Shown here: in pieces, positions 35,788-44,965 of the stretch
Position numbering within the stretch: position 1 is the stretch's first letter
Layout: every line of letters begins with the position of its first letter
Assembly (NCBI RefSeq): GCF_029193575.1
Contig: NZ_JARGCS010000008.1
Location: 233,098-297,097, forward strand
Reading direction: 5' to 3'
Length of the DNA stretch: 64,000 nt
Source: Pseudomonas entomophila
GTDB taxonomy: Bacteria > Pseudomonadota > Gammaproteobacteria > Pseudomonadales > Pseudomonadaceae
Notes under the pieces: generated by a model
What the model saw: only the letters and a program-made list of their open reading frames with translations
Database searches by the model: none
Told to the model about the DNA's origin: nothing
Position numbers and translations under genes: made by a program

Positions 35788-36705
35788 TCACCCAACCCGC
35801 CCCTCATGCTGTTTGCGATACGCCCCCGGCTGCACCCCCATGGCCTTGGCGAACGCTCGGGTGAACGCCGCCACCGACTGATACCCCACCTGGGCCCCCA
35901 CTTGCTCCACCGTGTTGCCCGCCCTCAACAACTGGCTGGCATGGCGCATGCGCAGCGCCAGCAGCACCTGCCCGGGCGACTGCCCGGCCAGTTCGTTGAA
36001 GCGCTTGAAGAACGCCGAGCGTGACAGCCCCGTGCACGCCGCCATGCTCTCCAGTGGCCAGGGTTGCCCGGGGTCTTCGATCAAGCGCTCCAGCAACCCG
36101 GCGAACGCCGGCTGCCGCGCCAGGGCGATCAACCCGCCCAGCGCCGGGTCGGCATGCACCTGCTGGCGCAGCACATAGAGGAACAACAGGTGCGTCAGGC
36201 GTTCGAGCAGGGTCTGCGATGGCGCCGGTTCCCGCCGGCACTCGGCCAGGATCAGCTCGAACAGCGCCCGCGCCGCGCTGCCCGCCGGGTCGTCGGCGCG
36301 CAGCAGGATCCAGTCCGCCAGCCCCTCGACGATCAGCGACGACAACCCTGACTGGAAGTGGAAGAACCCGCACACCAGCCCAACCCCATCCCCCGCACCG
36401 AAATCCAGCGCCTGCATCGCCTTGCGCGGCTGCGCGCAGGCCCCCTGCGGGTCGGCGTCGCTGGACAAGCGATACGCCAGGTCGCGCAGCAGGAACACCG
36501 CATCGCCGCTTTCCAGGCGCACCGGCTCCGGCTGGCCGTCGATATGCAGCCAGCAATGTCCCTGCACCACCAGGTGGAAGCTGGCCCGGCCCATGCCTTG
36601 CGTGCTGGCGTGCCAGCCGCCGCAGTAGCGGCCGACATGGAACAGGCTGGCATCGAGCTCGAGGCCCTCTAATAACCAATCGACGAGATGGCTGGATGAA
36701 ATCAT
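35788..36705 (-). CDS. AraC-family transcriptional regulator (cupin_6)
   Basis: A 305-residue regulator with an N-terminal cupin-type sensing domain (about 10-190; HLVVQGHCWLHIDG) and a C-terminal double helix-turn-helix (MAACTGLSRSAFFKRFNELAGQSP, VGYQSVAAFTRAFAKAMGVQPGAYR). It is divergent from the AhpD/flavoprotein/ABC operon and probably activates it. The octamer ATAACCAA occurs at 36672-36679, inside its own start region, and at 36764-36771 before the operon. Confidence 0.87.
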   Translation of the reverse strand: MISSSHLVDWLLEGLELDASLFHVGRYCGGWHASTQGMGRASFHLVVQGHCWLHIDGQPEPVRLESGDAVFLLRDLAYRLSSDADPQGACAQPRKAMQALDFGAGDGVGLVCGFFHFQSGLSSLIVEGLADWILLRADDPAGSAARALFELILAECRREPAPSQTLLERLTHLLFLYVLRQQVHADPALGGLIALARQPAFAGLLERLIEDPGQPWPLESMAACTGLSRSAFFKRFNELAGQSPGQVLLALRMRHASQLLRAGNTVEQVGAQVGYQSVAAFTRAFAKAMGVQPGAYRKQHEGRVG

Positions 36706-36807
36706 CTAATTCAAAGACTCAGGAGCAAGGAAAGGCGACTGATGAATATGGAGGGTAATTCTTATAACCAACAGACTGTAGCGACACCCCTCAAAGGAGA
36801 CCACTCC

Positions 36808-37368
36808 ATGTCCTCGCGCATTACTCTACACACTCTGCAGAGCGCCCCGGAAGCCGCGCGTCCCTTCCTCGAGAACGCCCAGAAGGCCTCCGGCTTCATT
36901 CCCAACCTGCTGGGTATCCTGGCCAACGCCCCGGCCGCGCTGGAAACCTACGTCACTGTCTCGGCCCTCAATGGCAAGGCCGAACTGACCCTGGCCGAGC
37001 GCGAAGTGGTGCAATTGATCGCCGCCACCCACCATGGTTGCGACTTCTGCGTCGCCGGCCACACCGCCGTGGCCCTGAACAAGGCCAAGCTGCCCCAGGA
37101 GGTCGTCGACGCCCTGCGCGCCCGTGGCGAACTGCCGGACGCCCGCTACGAAACCCTGGCCGCCTTCACCCGAGAAGTGATCGCCACCCGTGGCAACGTC
37201 AGCGACGCCACTTACCAAGCCTTGCGCGAAGCCGGTTTCAGCGAGGGCAACGCCCTGGAAGTGATTCTCGGCGTGAGCCTCGCAACCCTGTGCAACTTTG
37301 CTAATGTGTTCGCCCAGACGCCGCTCAACGAAGAGCTCGGCAAGTACCGCTGGCAACCTTCGGCGTAA
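36808..37368 (+). CDS. Carboxymuconolactone-decarboxylase/AhpD-like protein
   Basis: A 186-residue protein of the peroxidase-related AhpD-like group. The redox motif is C78-D-F-C81 with H85 (HHGCDFCVAGH), placed as in AhpD. It may reduce peroxides or act with the downstream flavoprotein. AAAGGAG is 7-8 bases before ATG 36808. First of five genes likely co-transcribed (47 bases to the next, then overlaps). Confidence 0.86.
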   Translation: MSSRITLHTLQSAPEAARPFLENAQKASGFIPNLLGILANAPAALETYVTVSALNGKAELTLAEREVVQLIAATHHGCDFCVAGHTAVALNKAKLPQEVVDALRARGELPDARYETLAAFTREVIATRGNVSDATYQALREAGFSEGNALEVILGVSLATLCNFANVFAQTPLNEELGKYRWQPSA

Positions 37369-37415
37369 GCCGCGCGTACTGCCGGCCAAGCCGGCGTTTT
37401 AAAAGGAGAAGGGAC

Positions 37416-38480
37416 ATGCTTGATAGCGCATTTCGACAGTGGCTGGATGCCAATGCCGAAGCCATCGACCAGGGCCAGTGCGACCCGCACCGGGTGCTGG
37501 CACAGATCGCCGAATCGCAGTTGCTGCGCCTCGGTGTCGACAAGACGCTGGGCGGCGCGGGCGGTGACGTCACCGACGCGGTCGAAGCCATCGCCGCCAT
37601 CGCCAGCCGTTCGCTGGCCTCGGCCTTCGTGTGCTGGGGCCAGCGCGCGTTCATCGAATACTTGCTGCAAAGCCCCAACCAGGCACTGCGCGAGCGCCTG
37701 CTGCCGCGTTTGCTGACCGGCGAACTGGCCGGTGCCACCGGGCTTTCCAACGCCATGAAGTACCTGTCGGGCATCGAGTCGCTGCAAGTGCAGGCGCGTG
37801 CCCTGGACGAGGGCTGGACCCTCGAGGGCCGCCTGCATTGGGTGACCAACCTGCGCAAGAGTGGCTTCGTGGTGGCGGCTGCCATCGAAGGCGAGGAGGG
37901 CCAGGCGCCCTTCGTCGTGGCGATCCCGTCCGACGCTGCGGGCCTTGAGCGCTCCGAAGACCTGCAACTGATGGGCCTGCAATCGAGCAGCACCGCGGCC
38001 CTGGCCTTCCACCAGGTGGGGCTGGGCCGCGAGTGGTTGCTGCACGACAACGCCCGCGAATTCCTGCCCAAGGTGCGCCCGGCGTTCCTGGCGTTGCAGT
38101 GCGGCATGTCGATCGGCCTGGCCCGCCGTGCCCTGGACGAGGTGCGCGAGCACCTGCAAGGGCGTGGCTCGTTCCTCGAGGAAGCCGAACAGGTGCTGCG
38201 CGAGCGCTTGCAGAACACCGTCGGCGAGCTCAAGCAGGGCCTGCTCGACGGGCGCTTCCTCAAGCAGCCGGCGGCGCTGTTCAAACTGCGCATCACCTTG
38301 GCCGAAAGCGCTGCCGATGCCGTGCAGATGGAGCTTCAGGCCAGTGGCGGCAAGGCCTACCTGACCGCCTACGGCGAAGGCTTCGCGCGTCGCTGGCGCG
38401 AGTCGGCATTCGTGCCGATCGTCACCCCGAGCCTGGTGCAATTGCGCGCCGAGCTGCAGCGCCAAGCGGCTGCCATATGA
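37416..38480 (+). CDS. Acyl-CoA-dehydrogenase-like flavoprotein (DszC/SfnC-type group)
   Basis: A 354-residue member of the acyl-CoA dehydrogenase superfamily, shorter than usual (380-400). The N-terminal helical domain (GVDKTLGGAGGDVTDAVEAI), beta domain (GATGLSNAMKYLSG, WVTNLRKSGF) and C-terminal helices are present. I see no catalytic glutamate at the usual acyl-CoA dehydrogenase position, which fits an FMN/FAD monooxygenase use as in the DszC/SfnC group. Together with an SsuABC-like transporter this points to use of an organosulfur or similar small molecule. It overlaps the ATPase gene by 4 bases. Confidence 0.75.
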   Translation: MLDSAFRQWLDANAEAIDQGQCDPHRVLAQIAESQLLRLGVDKTLGGAGGDVTDAVEAIAAIASRSLASAFVCWGQRAFIEYLLQSPNQALRERLLPRLLTGELAGATGLSNAMKYLSGIESLQVQARALDEGWTLEGRLHWVTNLRKSGFVVAAAIEGEEGQAPFVVAIPSDAAGLERSEDLQLMGLQSSSTAALAFHQVGLGREWLLHDNAREFLPKVRPAFLALQCGMSIGLARRALDEVREHLQGRGSFLEEAEQVLRERLQNTVGELKQGLLDGRFLKQPAALFKLRITLAESAADAVQMELQASGGKAYLTAYGEGFARRWRESAFVPIVTPSLVQLRAELQRQAAAI

Positions 38481-39298
38481 CCGACGTGTTACTGCAAGCC
38501 CGGGGCATTGGCCTGGGCTACCCGCGCGACGGTGGCTGGCAGACGGTGCTGGAGCAGTTCGACCTGGACCTGGCGCCTGGCGAGGTGGTGAGCATCCTCG
38601 GCCCCAGCGGGGTCGGTAAATCCAGCCTGTTGCGCGTGCTGGCCGGGCTGCAACAGGCCAGCGCCGGTGGCGTGACGCTGCACGGCGAGCCGTTGCAGGG
38701 CCCGCACCCGCGCCTGGCCGTGGCCTTCCAGGACTCAAGCCTGCTGCCCTGGCTGAGCCTTGAGAAGAACGTCGCCTTCGGCCTGGATTTCGCCCGCCAA
38801 CCCAAGCTCGCCGCCAGTGAGCGTCGGGCGCGGATCGACCACGCCATCGCGGCGGTGGGCCTGGCCCATGCCCGCAACCAGTATCCGGCGCAGCTCTCCG
38901 GCGGCATGGCCCAGCGCACCGCGCTGGCCCGCTGCCTGGCGCGCCAGCCCGAGGTGCTGCTGCTCGACGAGCCGTTCGGTGCGCTGGACGAAGTCACCCG
39001 CGCCGACATGCAGCAACTGCTGCTGCAACTGATCGCCACCCACAACACCGCTGCGGTGTTGATCACCCACGACATCGACGAAGCCTTGCTGCTGTCCGAC
39101 CGTGTCCTGCTACTGGGCAACCACCCGGCGCGGGTCCTCGGGCAATGGCACATCGACCTGCCGCAACCTAGGACGCAGCGGGTCGAGGAACTGGGCGCAC
39201 TGCGCATCGAGATCCTCAAAACCCTACGGCGGGCAAGCCGCGCTCCTGAACCCACTTCCCAACCCCTGCCGTCGGAGACCGCCCATGTGCATGGATGA
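38477..39298 (+). CDS. ABC transporter ATP-binding protein (SsuB/TauB type)
   Basis: A 273-residue ATPase with Walker A GPSGVGKSS, Q-loop AVAFQDSSLLPWL, signature QLSGGMAQRTALARCLA, Walker B VLLLDEPFGALDE and switch ITHDIDEAL. The Q-loop and D-loop are typical of the nitrate/sulfonate/taurine family. It overlaps the flavoprotein gene by 4 bases and the binding-protein gene by 14. Confidence 0.88.
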   Translation: MTDVLLQARGIGLGYPRDGGWQTVLEQFDLDLAPGEVVSILGPSGVGKSSLLRVLAGLQQASAGGVTLHGEPLQGPHPRLAVAFQDSSLLPWLSLEKNVAFGLDFARQPKLAASERRARIDHAIAAVGLAHARNQYPAQLSGGMAQRTALARCLARQPEVLLLDEPFGALDEVTRADMQQLLLQLIATHNTAAVLITHDIDEALLLSDRVLLLGNHPARVLGQWHIDLPQPRTQRVEELGALRIEILKTLRRASRAPEPTSQPLPSETAHVHG

Positions 39299-40490
39299 CT
39301 GCTGTTCTTCTACTTCCCGCCGCGATTTCATCAAGCTGAGCGCCATGCTCACCGCCGCCGGCGCCTTGCCGCTGCTGTCGAGCCTGCAAGCGCGCGCCGC
39401 CGCCGAGCCGGATGCGCCGGTGCGTATCGGCTACCTGCCGATCACCGACGCCACGCCGCTGCTGGTGGCGCACAACAACGGCCTGTTCGAGGCCGAGGGC
39501 ATCAAGGCCGAGCGCCCGGTATTGCTGCGCAGCTGGGCGCAGGTGATCGAGGCGTTCATCTCAGGGCAGGTCAACGTCATTCACTTGCTGTCGCCGATGA
39601 CCGTGTGGGCCCGCTACGGCAGCAAGGTGCCGGCCAAGGTCGTGGCCTGGAACCACGTCGGCGGCTCGGGCCTGACCGTCGCCCCGGACATCACCGACAT
39701 CAAGCAACTGGCCGGCAAGACCGTGGCCATTCCGTTCTGGTACTCGATCCACAACGTGGTGGTGCAGCAATTGTTCCGCGACGCAGGCCTGGAGCCGGTT
39801 TCCAAGCCGGCCACCGCGCCGCTGGCAGCCAACGAGGTCAACCTGCTGGTGCTGCCGCCGTCGGACATGCCACCGGCCCTGGCCAGCAAGCGCATCGCCG
39901 GGTACATCGTCGCCGAGCCGTTCAATGCCCTGGCCGAGAACCTCAAGGTTGGCCGCGTGCAACGCTTCACCGGCGATGTGTGGCGCAACCACGCCTGCTG
40001 CGTGGTGTTCATGCACGAGCACGACCTGAACAACCGCCCCGAGTGGTCGCAGAAGGTGGTCAACGCCATCGTCAAGGCCCAGCAATGGACCCGCGAGCAC
40101 CGCGCCGAAGCCGCCGCGCTGTTGTCCAAGGCCGGGCCCAACAAGTACACCCCGCACGAGCCGGCGGTGCTGGCCAAGGTGCTGGCTCCCGCTGCTGAAG
40201 ACCGCGCCGGCTACCTGGCCAGCGGTGCCATCCAGCACCAGCAATGGGATGAGAAGCGCATCGACTTCCAGCCTTACCCGTTCCCCAGCTACACCGAGGA
40301 ACTGGTCAAGCGCCTGAAGAACACCCTGATCGAGGGTGACAGCAGCTTCCTCGCCAGCCTCGACCCGGCACAGACCGCCCGCGACCTGGTTGACGACCGC
40401 TTCGTGCGCAACGCCATTGCCGCCGTGGGTGGCCCGTCGGTGTTCGGCATCGCCGACAACTTCGAGCGCAGCGAGGAGTTCGTGGTCTGA
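39285..40490 (+). CDS. ABC transporter substrate-binding protein (NMT1/SsuA-like, Tat signal)
   Basis: A 401-residue periplasmic binding protein. The twin-arginine signal TSRRDFIKLSAM is preceded by a short cysteine-rich start (MCMDDCCSS). The mature part begins near AAAEPDAP with VRIGYLPITDATPLLVAHNNGLF, typical of NMT1/SsuA-like binding proteins. Export in folded form suggests a cofactor or early folding need. GGAG (39273-39276) supports ATG 39285. The ligand is unknown; aliphatic sulfonates, nitriles or similar are possible. Confidence 0.86.
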   Translation: MCMDDCCSSTSRRDFIKLSAMLTAAGALPLLSSLQARAAAEPDAPVRIGYLPITDATPLLVAHNNGLFEAEGIKAERPVLLRSWAQVIEAFISGQVNVIHLLSPMTVWARYGSKVPAKVVAWNHVGGSGLTVAPDITDIKQLAGKTVAIPFWYSIHNVVVQQLFRDAGLEPVSKPATAPLAANEVNLLVLPPSDMPPALASKRIAGYIVAEPFNALAENLKVGRVQRFTGDVWRNHACCVVFMHEHDLNNRPEWSQKVVNAIVKAQQWTREHRAEAAALLSKAGPNKYTPHEPAVLAKVLAPAAEDRAGYLASGAIQHQQWDEKRIDFQPYPFPSYTEELVKRLKNTLIEGDSSFLASLDPAQTARDLVDDRFVRNAIAAVGGPSVFGIADNFERSEEFVV

Positions 40491-41245
40491 TGCGCAAGCA
40501 TGTCGTACATGGCGCCCTGGGCCTGGCCGGGCTCGCGGCGTTGTTGCTGGTGTGGTGGGCGGGCGTGCGCCTGTTCGGCGAGGCCGACGGCCTGTCGGCG
40601 CGCTTCGCCCCTGAAGCGACGCTGGCGAGCCTGGTCGAGCTGCTCGGCCATGGCGAGGTCTACGGGCACATCTGGGTGAGCCTCAAGCGCATCCTGATCG
40701 GTCTGCTGCTGGCGCTGCTGATCGGCGTGCCCCTGGGCCTGCTGGTGGGCAGCTACCGGCACCTGGAGGCGGCGACCACCCCGGCGTTCCAGTTCCTGCG
40801 GATGATCTCGCCGCTGTCGTGGATGCCGGTGGTGGTGATGCTGATGGGCGTGGGCGACCAGCCGATCTACTTCCTGCTGGCCTTCGCCGCGCTGTGGCCG
40901 ATCCTGCTCAACACCGCCGCCGGCGTGCGCCAGCTCGATCCGCGTTGGCTGCAGCTGTCGCGCAGCCTCAGCGCCACGCGCTGGGAGACGCTGTGCAAGG
41001 TGATCATCCCTGGGGTGATCGGCCATGTGCTGACGGGCGTGCGGCTGGCCATCGGCATTCTGTGGATCGTGCTGGTGCCATGCGAGATGCTTGGGGTCAG
41101 TGCCGGGCTTGGGTATTTCATCCTCGATACCCGTGATCGGCTGGCGTATTCGGAGCTGATGGCCATGGTGCTGCTGATCGGGGTGCTGGGGTTCATGCTC
41201 GATGCCCTGGCGCGTGGGTTGCATCGGCGCTGGGTGCATGCCTGA
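40490..41245 (+). CDS. ABC transporter permease (SsuC/TauC type)
   Basis: A 251-residue permease with about six helices and the BPD_transp_1 motif (SATRWETLCKVIIPGVIGHVLTGVRLAIG), matching the EAA loop of the sulfonate/nitrate family. It starts on the stop codon of the binding-protein gene and ends the operon. A REP pair follows. Confidence 0.88.
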   Translation: MRKHVVHGALGLAGLAALLLVWWAGVRLFGEADGLSARFAPEATLASLVELLGHGEVYGHIWVSLKRILIGLLLALLIGVPLGLLVGSYRHLEAATTPAFQFLRMISPLSWMPVVVMLMGVGDQPIYFLLAFAALWPILLNTAAGVRQLDPRWLQLSRSLSATRWETLCKVIIPGVIGHVLTGVRLAIGILWIVLVPCEMLGVSAGLGYFILDTRDRLAYSELMAMVLLIGVLGFMLDALARGLHRRWVHA

Positions 41246-41249
41246 CTGA

Positions 41250-41330
41250 CGCCATCGCGGGGCAAGCCCGCTCTCACAGGTGCCCCGCTGAGTTCGGATT
41301 TGGCGGGGTACCTGTGGGCTTACCGCGATG
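41250..41330. repeat. REP pair (inverted, diverged right copy)
   Basis: CCATCGCGGGGCAAGCCCGCTC on the left and CCTGTGGGCTTACCGCGATG on the right flank CCCCGC/GCGGGG inner arms. It lies between the convergent permease and GNAT genes. Confidence 0.75.
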
Positions 41331-41339
41331 ACGGTGGGC

Positions 41340-42026
41340 TCAATGCACCCTCTTGCGCACCGTCACACACCCCTGGGCTTCCTCCGCCAGCGCATCCAGC
41401 CGCTCATCCCGCTGCTGCTCCGCAGCAACCATCGCCTCCTCGCCATGCTGCTTGAGCAGGTACGCATGGATCTGCCGCACCTCCAGCGTCTGGTAGATCG
41501 GCGCGACATCCAGTCGCCCGACCAGCGCCCCGCTGGCCTTCCCGGTGCTGCTCATCAGCACCTGCGGCCCACTGGCCGATACCGCTTGCAAGCCCATCGC
41601 CTCGAACCACGGCACCTGGCTGGCGAAGGCATTGAGCTCGATGCAGGCAAAGCGCTTGCGCAGGTCGTCGAGCAACGCGCGGGCGATGCCTTGGCGCCGG
41701 TGGGTGGGCGAGACGGCGAGAAACGCCAGGGCGCAGGCTTGCACGTCATCCTGGGCGGGCAGGGCCAGGGCGAAACCGAGCAGTTGCTCCGGCGCCTCGG
41801 CGTCGAGGGCGATGACCAGGTCCACGGCCAGGCCACGGGTGCCGTCCAGCGCTTGCAGGTATTGGTGCACCTCCAGGCCGACACCGTACTGGTACAGCGG
41901 GTACAGCGGGTTGTCGCGGGCAATGGCGACGCTGCTGAGCTCGCCGACATGCTCGATCACCAGCTGGCGGATCTGGTGCTGGAAGGATTCGGGTAGCGCG
42001 CCATTGGGGCGGCTGAGGATGAACAT
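41340..42026 (-). CDS. GNAT-family N-acetyltransferase
   Basis: A 228-residue protein with acetyl-CoA-binding motif A near the middle (LAFLAVSPTHRRQGIARALLDDL, the Q/RxxGxG/A pattern) and the motif B region NAFASQVPWFEAMGL. The N-terminal 80 residues are family-variable. Substrate not predictable. It begins 81 bases after the argC end, across a GC palindrome. Confidence 0.82.
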   Translation of the reverse strand: MFILSRPNGALPESFQHQIRQLVIEHVGELSSVAIARDNPLYPLYQYGVGLEVHQYLQALDGTRGLAVDLVIALDAEAPEQLLGFALALPAQDDVQACALAFLAVSPTHRRQGIARALLDDLRKRFACIELNAFASQVPWFEAMGLQAVSASGPQVLMSSTGKASGALVGRLDVAPIYQTLEVRQIHAYLLKQHGEEAMVAAEQQRDERLDALAEEAQGCVTVRKRVH

Positions 42027-42055
42027 CGGGGGGCAGGCTCCGGCTGAAGGAAATC

Positions 42056-42079
42056 ACCCCGCGCCTCGAGGCGCGGGGT
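42056..42079. terminator. 24-base perfect palindrome after argC
   Basis: ACCCCGCGCCTC and its exact complement GAGGCGCGGGGT are directly adjacent. The element lies downstream of argC and just upstream of the GNAT gene; flanking T/A runs are short, so it is a probable but not canonical terminator. Confidence 0.55.
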
Positions 42080-42107
42080 AATCAGTCTACCCGGTTTTGC
42101 GCCGGGG

Positions 42108-43040
42108 TCAGCGCAACGCCGCGAGCATCAGGTCGAGGTTCTGCACCGCAGCGCCCGATGCACCTTTGCCCAGGTTGTCGAACACCGCGGTCAGCAGCAC
42201 CTGGCCATGCTCGGGGTTGGCGTACAGCGCCAAGCGCAGGTCATTGGTGTCGTTCAGCGCCTCGGGGTCGAGCGGCGTGGCCGGGCCGTGCTGGTGCAGC
42301 GGCATCAACCGCACGTGACGGGCGCCTTGGTAATGCTGCGCCAGGCACGTCTGCAAACGCCCGGCGTCCACCCCTTGCGGCAGCAGGCGCAGTTGCAGGG
42401 GGATGCTCAGGGCGATGCCCTGGCGGTAATCGCCATAGCCAGGCAGGAACACCGGCCGCGCGCTCAGCCCGGCATGCGCCTGGATTTCCGGCACGTGCTT
42501 GTGCGCCAGCTCCAGGCCATACAGTTGCAGGGCAGGGGCGCGGTCGCCGCCCGTCTGCTCATGGCGCTCGACCGCCGCGCGACCACCGCCCGAATAGCCG
42601 GATATGGCATGGATGCTCAGTGGGTAGTCCGCCGGTAGCAGCCCGGCCTTGACCAGCGGGCGCAGCAGGGCGATGGCGCCGGTCGGGTAGCAGCCGGGGT
42701 TGCTGACCCGTGTGGCCTGGGCGATGCGCTCGGCTTGTCGTTCGTCCAGTTCGGGCAGGCCATAGACCCAGCCTGGCGTGGTGCGGTGCGCGGAGCTGGC
42801 GTCGATGACCCGCACCGCTGGGTTGCTGAGGGTTGCCACGGCGTCTCGGGCGGCGGGGTCGGGCAGGCACAGCAGGGCGATGTCGGCGCTGTTGATGGCC
42901 TCGGCGCGGCGCTTGGGGTCCTTGCGCTCGCTGTCGGGGAGGGTGAGCAGGCGCAGGTCTTGGCGGCCTTGCAGGCGGGCGTGGATTTGCAGGCCAGTGG
43001 TGCCTTGGTCGCCGTCGATGAAGACGAGGGGCTGGTGCAT
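42108..43040 (-). CDS. argC: N-acetyl-gamma-glutamyl-phosphate reductase (short type)
   Basis: A 310-residue enzyme of the short ArgC type; the other Pseudomonas ArgC is about 344 residues. N-terminal [17 protein letters not shown] binds NADP. The active-site cysteine is C117 in [10 protein letters not shown], with H in the [10 protein letters not shown] region. It reduces N-acetylglutamyl phosphate in arginine synthesis. ATG 43040 gives the family start. It is isolated from other arg genes and divergent from a LysR gene. Confidence 0.88.
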   Translation of the reverse strand: MHQPLVFIDGDQGTTGLQIHARLQGRQDLRLLTLPDSERKDPKRRAEAINSADIALLCLPDPAARDAVATLSNPAVRVIDASSAHRTTPGWVYGLPELDERQAERIAQATRVSNPGCYPTGAIALLRPLVKAGLLPADYPLSIHAISGYSGGGRAAVERHEQTGGDRAPALQLYGLELAHKHVPEIQAHAGLSARPVFLPGYGDYRQGIALSIPLQLRLLPQGVDAGRLQTCLAQHYQGARHVRLMPLHQHGPATPLDPEALNDTNDLRLALYANPEHGQVLLTAVFDNLGKGASGAAVQNLDLMLAALR

Positions 43041-43144
43041 GGTGGTGTCCGTTCGATGAAGGGGAGTGGCGGTATGTTCCCGTGTCGCTGGACTGAAGAA
43101 AATTTGAATATCATGATGGTGAGGTTCAGTTTTAATGAACCTGA

Positions 43145-43179
43145 CGGCCCTGTCGTGGGGCGAGTCCGCTTCTACAGCC
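43145..43179. repeat. Single REP element (diverged)
   Basis: CGGCCCTGTCGTGGGGCGAGTCCGC-like core precedes the LysR start by a few bases and overlaps where its ribosome site should be. Confidence 0.5.
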
Positions 43180-43189
43180 ATGGGTTCCT

Positions 43190-44071
43190 ATGCGAGAAAT
43201 CAGCCTCGACCGCCTGCGCACCTTGGTGACGATCGCCGACCTCGGCTCGTTCGCCGAGGCTGCGCGCCAGCTCAACCTGGCACCCCCCACCATCAGCCTG
43301 CACATCGCCGAACTGGAGGCCAGGGTCGGCGCGCCGCTGCTCTCGCGCACCCGCGGCCAGGTGCGCGCCACGGTGATCGGCGAAACCCTGCTGGCCCGTG
43401 CCCGGCGCCTGCTCGTCGACGCCGACCAGGCCCTGGACGAAGTCCGTCGCCAGGTCGCGGGCCTTACCGGGCGCGTGCGCCTGGGCGCCTCCACCGGCGC
43501 CATCGCCCACCTGTTGCCCAAGGCCCTCGCGCACTTGCGCGTGGCGCACCCCGGCATCGATGTGCAGGTCCAAGTACTCACTTCCCAGGCGTCCTTGGCG
43601 CGGTTGCGTGAAGGCAGCCTGGACATCGGCCTGGTGGCGCTGCCGCAGGTGGCGGGCAAGGGGCTGAAGGTCACGCCCTGGCGGCGCGACCCGATCATGG
43701 CCTACCTGCCCGCCGACTGGCAGCCGCCGGCGCGTGTGAGCCCGGCGTGGCTGGGCCGGCGCGCGCTGATCCTCAACGACGACAGTACCCAGTTATCACG
43801 GGTGACCGCCGAGTGGTTCGCGGCGGCGGGGCTGTACCCCGAGGCGCGCATCGAGCTGAACTACAACGATGCGATCAAGAGCCTGGTGGCGGCGGGGTAT
43901 GGCGCGACCTTGTTGCCGCAGGAAGGGGAAGGGCCGGAGCGCGATCCGCGGATCGCCCGTCGGCCGTTGCGGCCGGGGTTGTGGCGAGCGCTGGGGATCG
44001 CTTGCCGGGAGGGGGAGGTTGAGCGGGCTACCGGTTATGTGTTGGAAGCGTTGGAGCAACTGCGCGGCTGA
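43190..44071 (+). CDS. LysR-family transcriptional regulator
   Basis: A 293-residue regulator with helix-turn-helix at about 5-62 (GSFAEAARQLNLAPPTISLHI) and an effector domain (VRLGASTGAIAHLLPKAL, LNYNDAIKSLVAAGYGATLLP). It is divergent from argC across about 150 bases. Whether it controls argC is unclear. Confidence 0.86.
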   Translation: MREISLDRLRTLVTIADLGSFAEAARQLNLAPPTISLHIAELEARVGAPLLSRTRGQVRATVIGETLLARARRLLVDADQALDEVRRQVAGLTGRVRLGASTGAIAHLLPKALAHLRVAHPGIDVQVQVLTSQASLARLREGSLDIGLVALPQVAGKGLKVTPWRRDPIMAYLPADWQPPARVSPAWLGRRALILNDDSTQLSRVTAEWFAAAGLYPEARIELNYNDAIKSLVAAGYGATLLPQEGEGPERDPRIARRPLRPGLWRALGIACREGEVERATGYVLEALEQLRG

Positions 44072-44109
44072 CGGCTCCATCGCGGGCGGGCCGTCAGCCC
44101 CCGTGGCGA

Positions 44110-44838
44110 TTAGTGCCAGGTCCCTGCCGTGCCGCCGCCGTCCACGGGCAATACCACCCCGCTGACGAACCGCGCAGCGGTCAAATACAGCACCGCATCC
44201 ACCACGTCCTGCGGCGTGCCGGTACGCCCGCTCGGCGACAGCAAGCCCATCCCCTCGACGCTACCGCTGTGCAGTGGCGTATCGATGATCCCCGGCGCCA
44301 CGGCATTGACCTGCACGCCGCTACCCGCCAGCTCCAGCGCCAGGCCCTTGACCGCCTGGTTCAACCCGCCCTTGACCAGCACCGGCAGCAGCGCCGGCAC
44401 GCGGGTGTTCGGTTGCAGCGCGATCGATGCGGTAATGGCGATGATCTGCCCATGACCCTGGGCGGTCATGATCCGCGCCGCCGCCTGGGAGGGGTAGAAG
44501 AAGCCCTTGAGGTTGGTGCCGATCAGCGCGTCGACATCGGCTTCGCTGTATTCGGTGAATGGCTTGGGAATGAAGATCCCGGCGTTGTTGACCAGGATGT
44601 CCAGGCCGCCGAACACCTCCTTGGCGGTGTCGACCAGGCGCTGGGCGGTGCCGGCCTCGGCGATGTCGCCGGCCACGCCGACGAAGCGGGCAGGGTGGCC
44701 GAGCCGGGCGGCGGCTTCGTCCAGGCGGGCTTGGGTGCGGGCGTTGCCGACCACGTTGTCGCCGCGCTCGAGGAAGGCCTGGGCCAGGGCGAAGCCCAGA
44801 CCGCTGGAAGCGCCGGTGATGATGATGGTTTTGCTCAT
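44110..44838 (-). CDS. SDR-family protein with catalytic Tyr replaced
   Basis: A 242-residue short-chain dehydrogenase fold. The NAD(P) motif is TGASSGLGFALAQAF, with NNAGIF and the catalytic Ser region (IAITASIAL). The YxxxK motif reads PVLVK, so the lysine stays but Pro takes the tyrosine position. The post-motif NAVAPGIIDTPLH is normal. A classic dehydrogenase reaction is therefore doubtful. It is divergent from the LysR gene at 44966 across a region with an ATGGCG(C/T)AT inverted repeat. Confidence 0.83.
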   Translation of the reverse strand: MSKTIIITGASSGLGFALAQAFLERGDNVVGNARTQARLDEAAARLGHPARFVGVAGDIAEAGTAQRLVDTAKEVFGGLDILVNNAGIFIPKPFTEYSEADVDALIGTNLKGFFYPSQAAARIMTAQGHGQIIAITASIALQPNTRVPALLPVLVKGGLNQAVKGLALELAGSGVQVNAVAPGIIDTPLHSGSVEGMGLLSPSGRTGTPQDVVDAVLYLTAARFVSGVVLPVDGGGTAGTWH

Positions 44839-44913
44839 GGGTTGATCTCCAGAGTGGGGCGAGCGGGTTGCTCGGTGTGGAAGCCACTCTAGGCCTTGCG
44901 CTAAGGTTGAAAA

Positions 44914-44946
44914 ATGGCGCATATAGCATTTCAATTAATACGCCAT
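44914..44946. promoter_or_regulatory. Inverted repeat between SDR and LysR genes
   Basis: ATGGCGCAT (44914-44922) and ATACGCCAT (44938-44946) form 9-base arms with one mismatch and a 15-base AT-rich spacer. A LysR-type operator for the divergent SDR/LysR pair is likely. Confidence 0.45.
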
Positions 44947-44965
44947 GTAATTTATAGGGCCCGCC

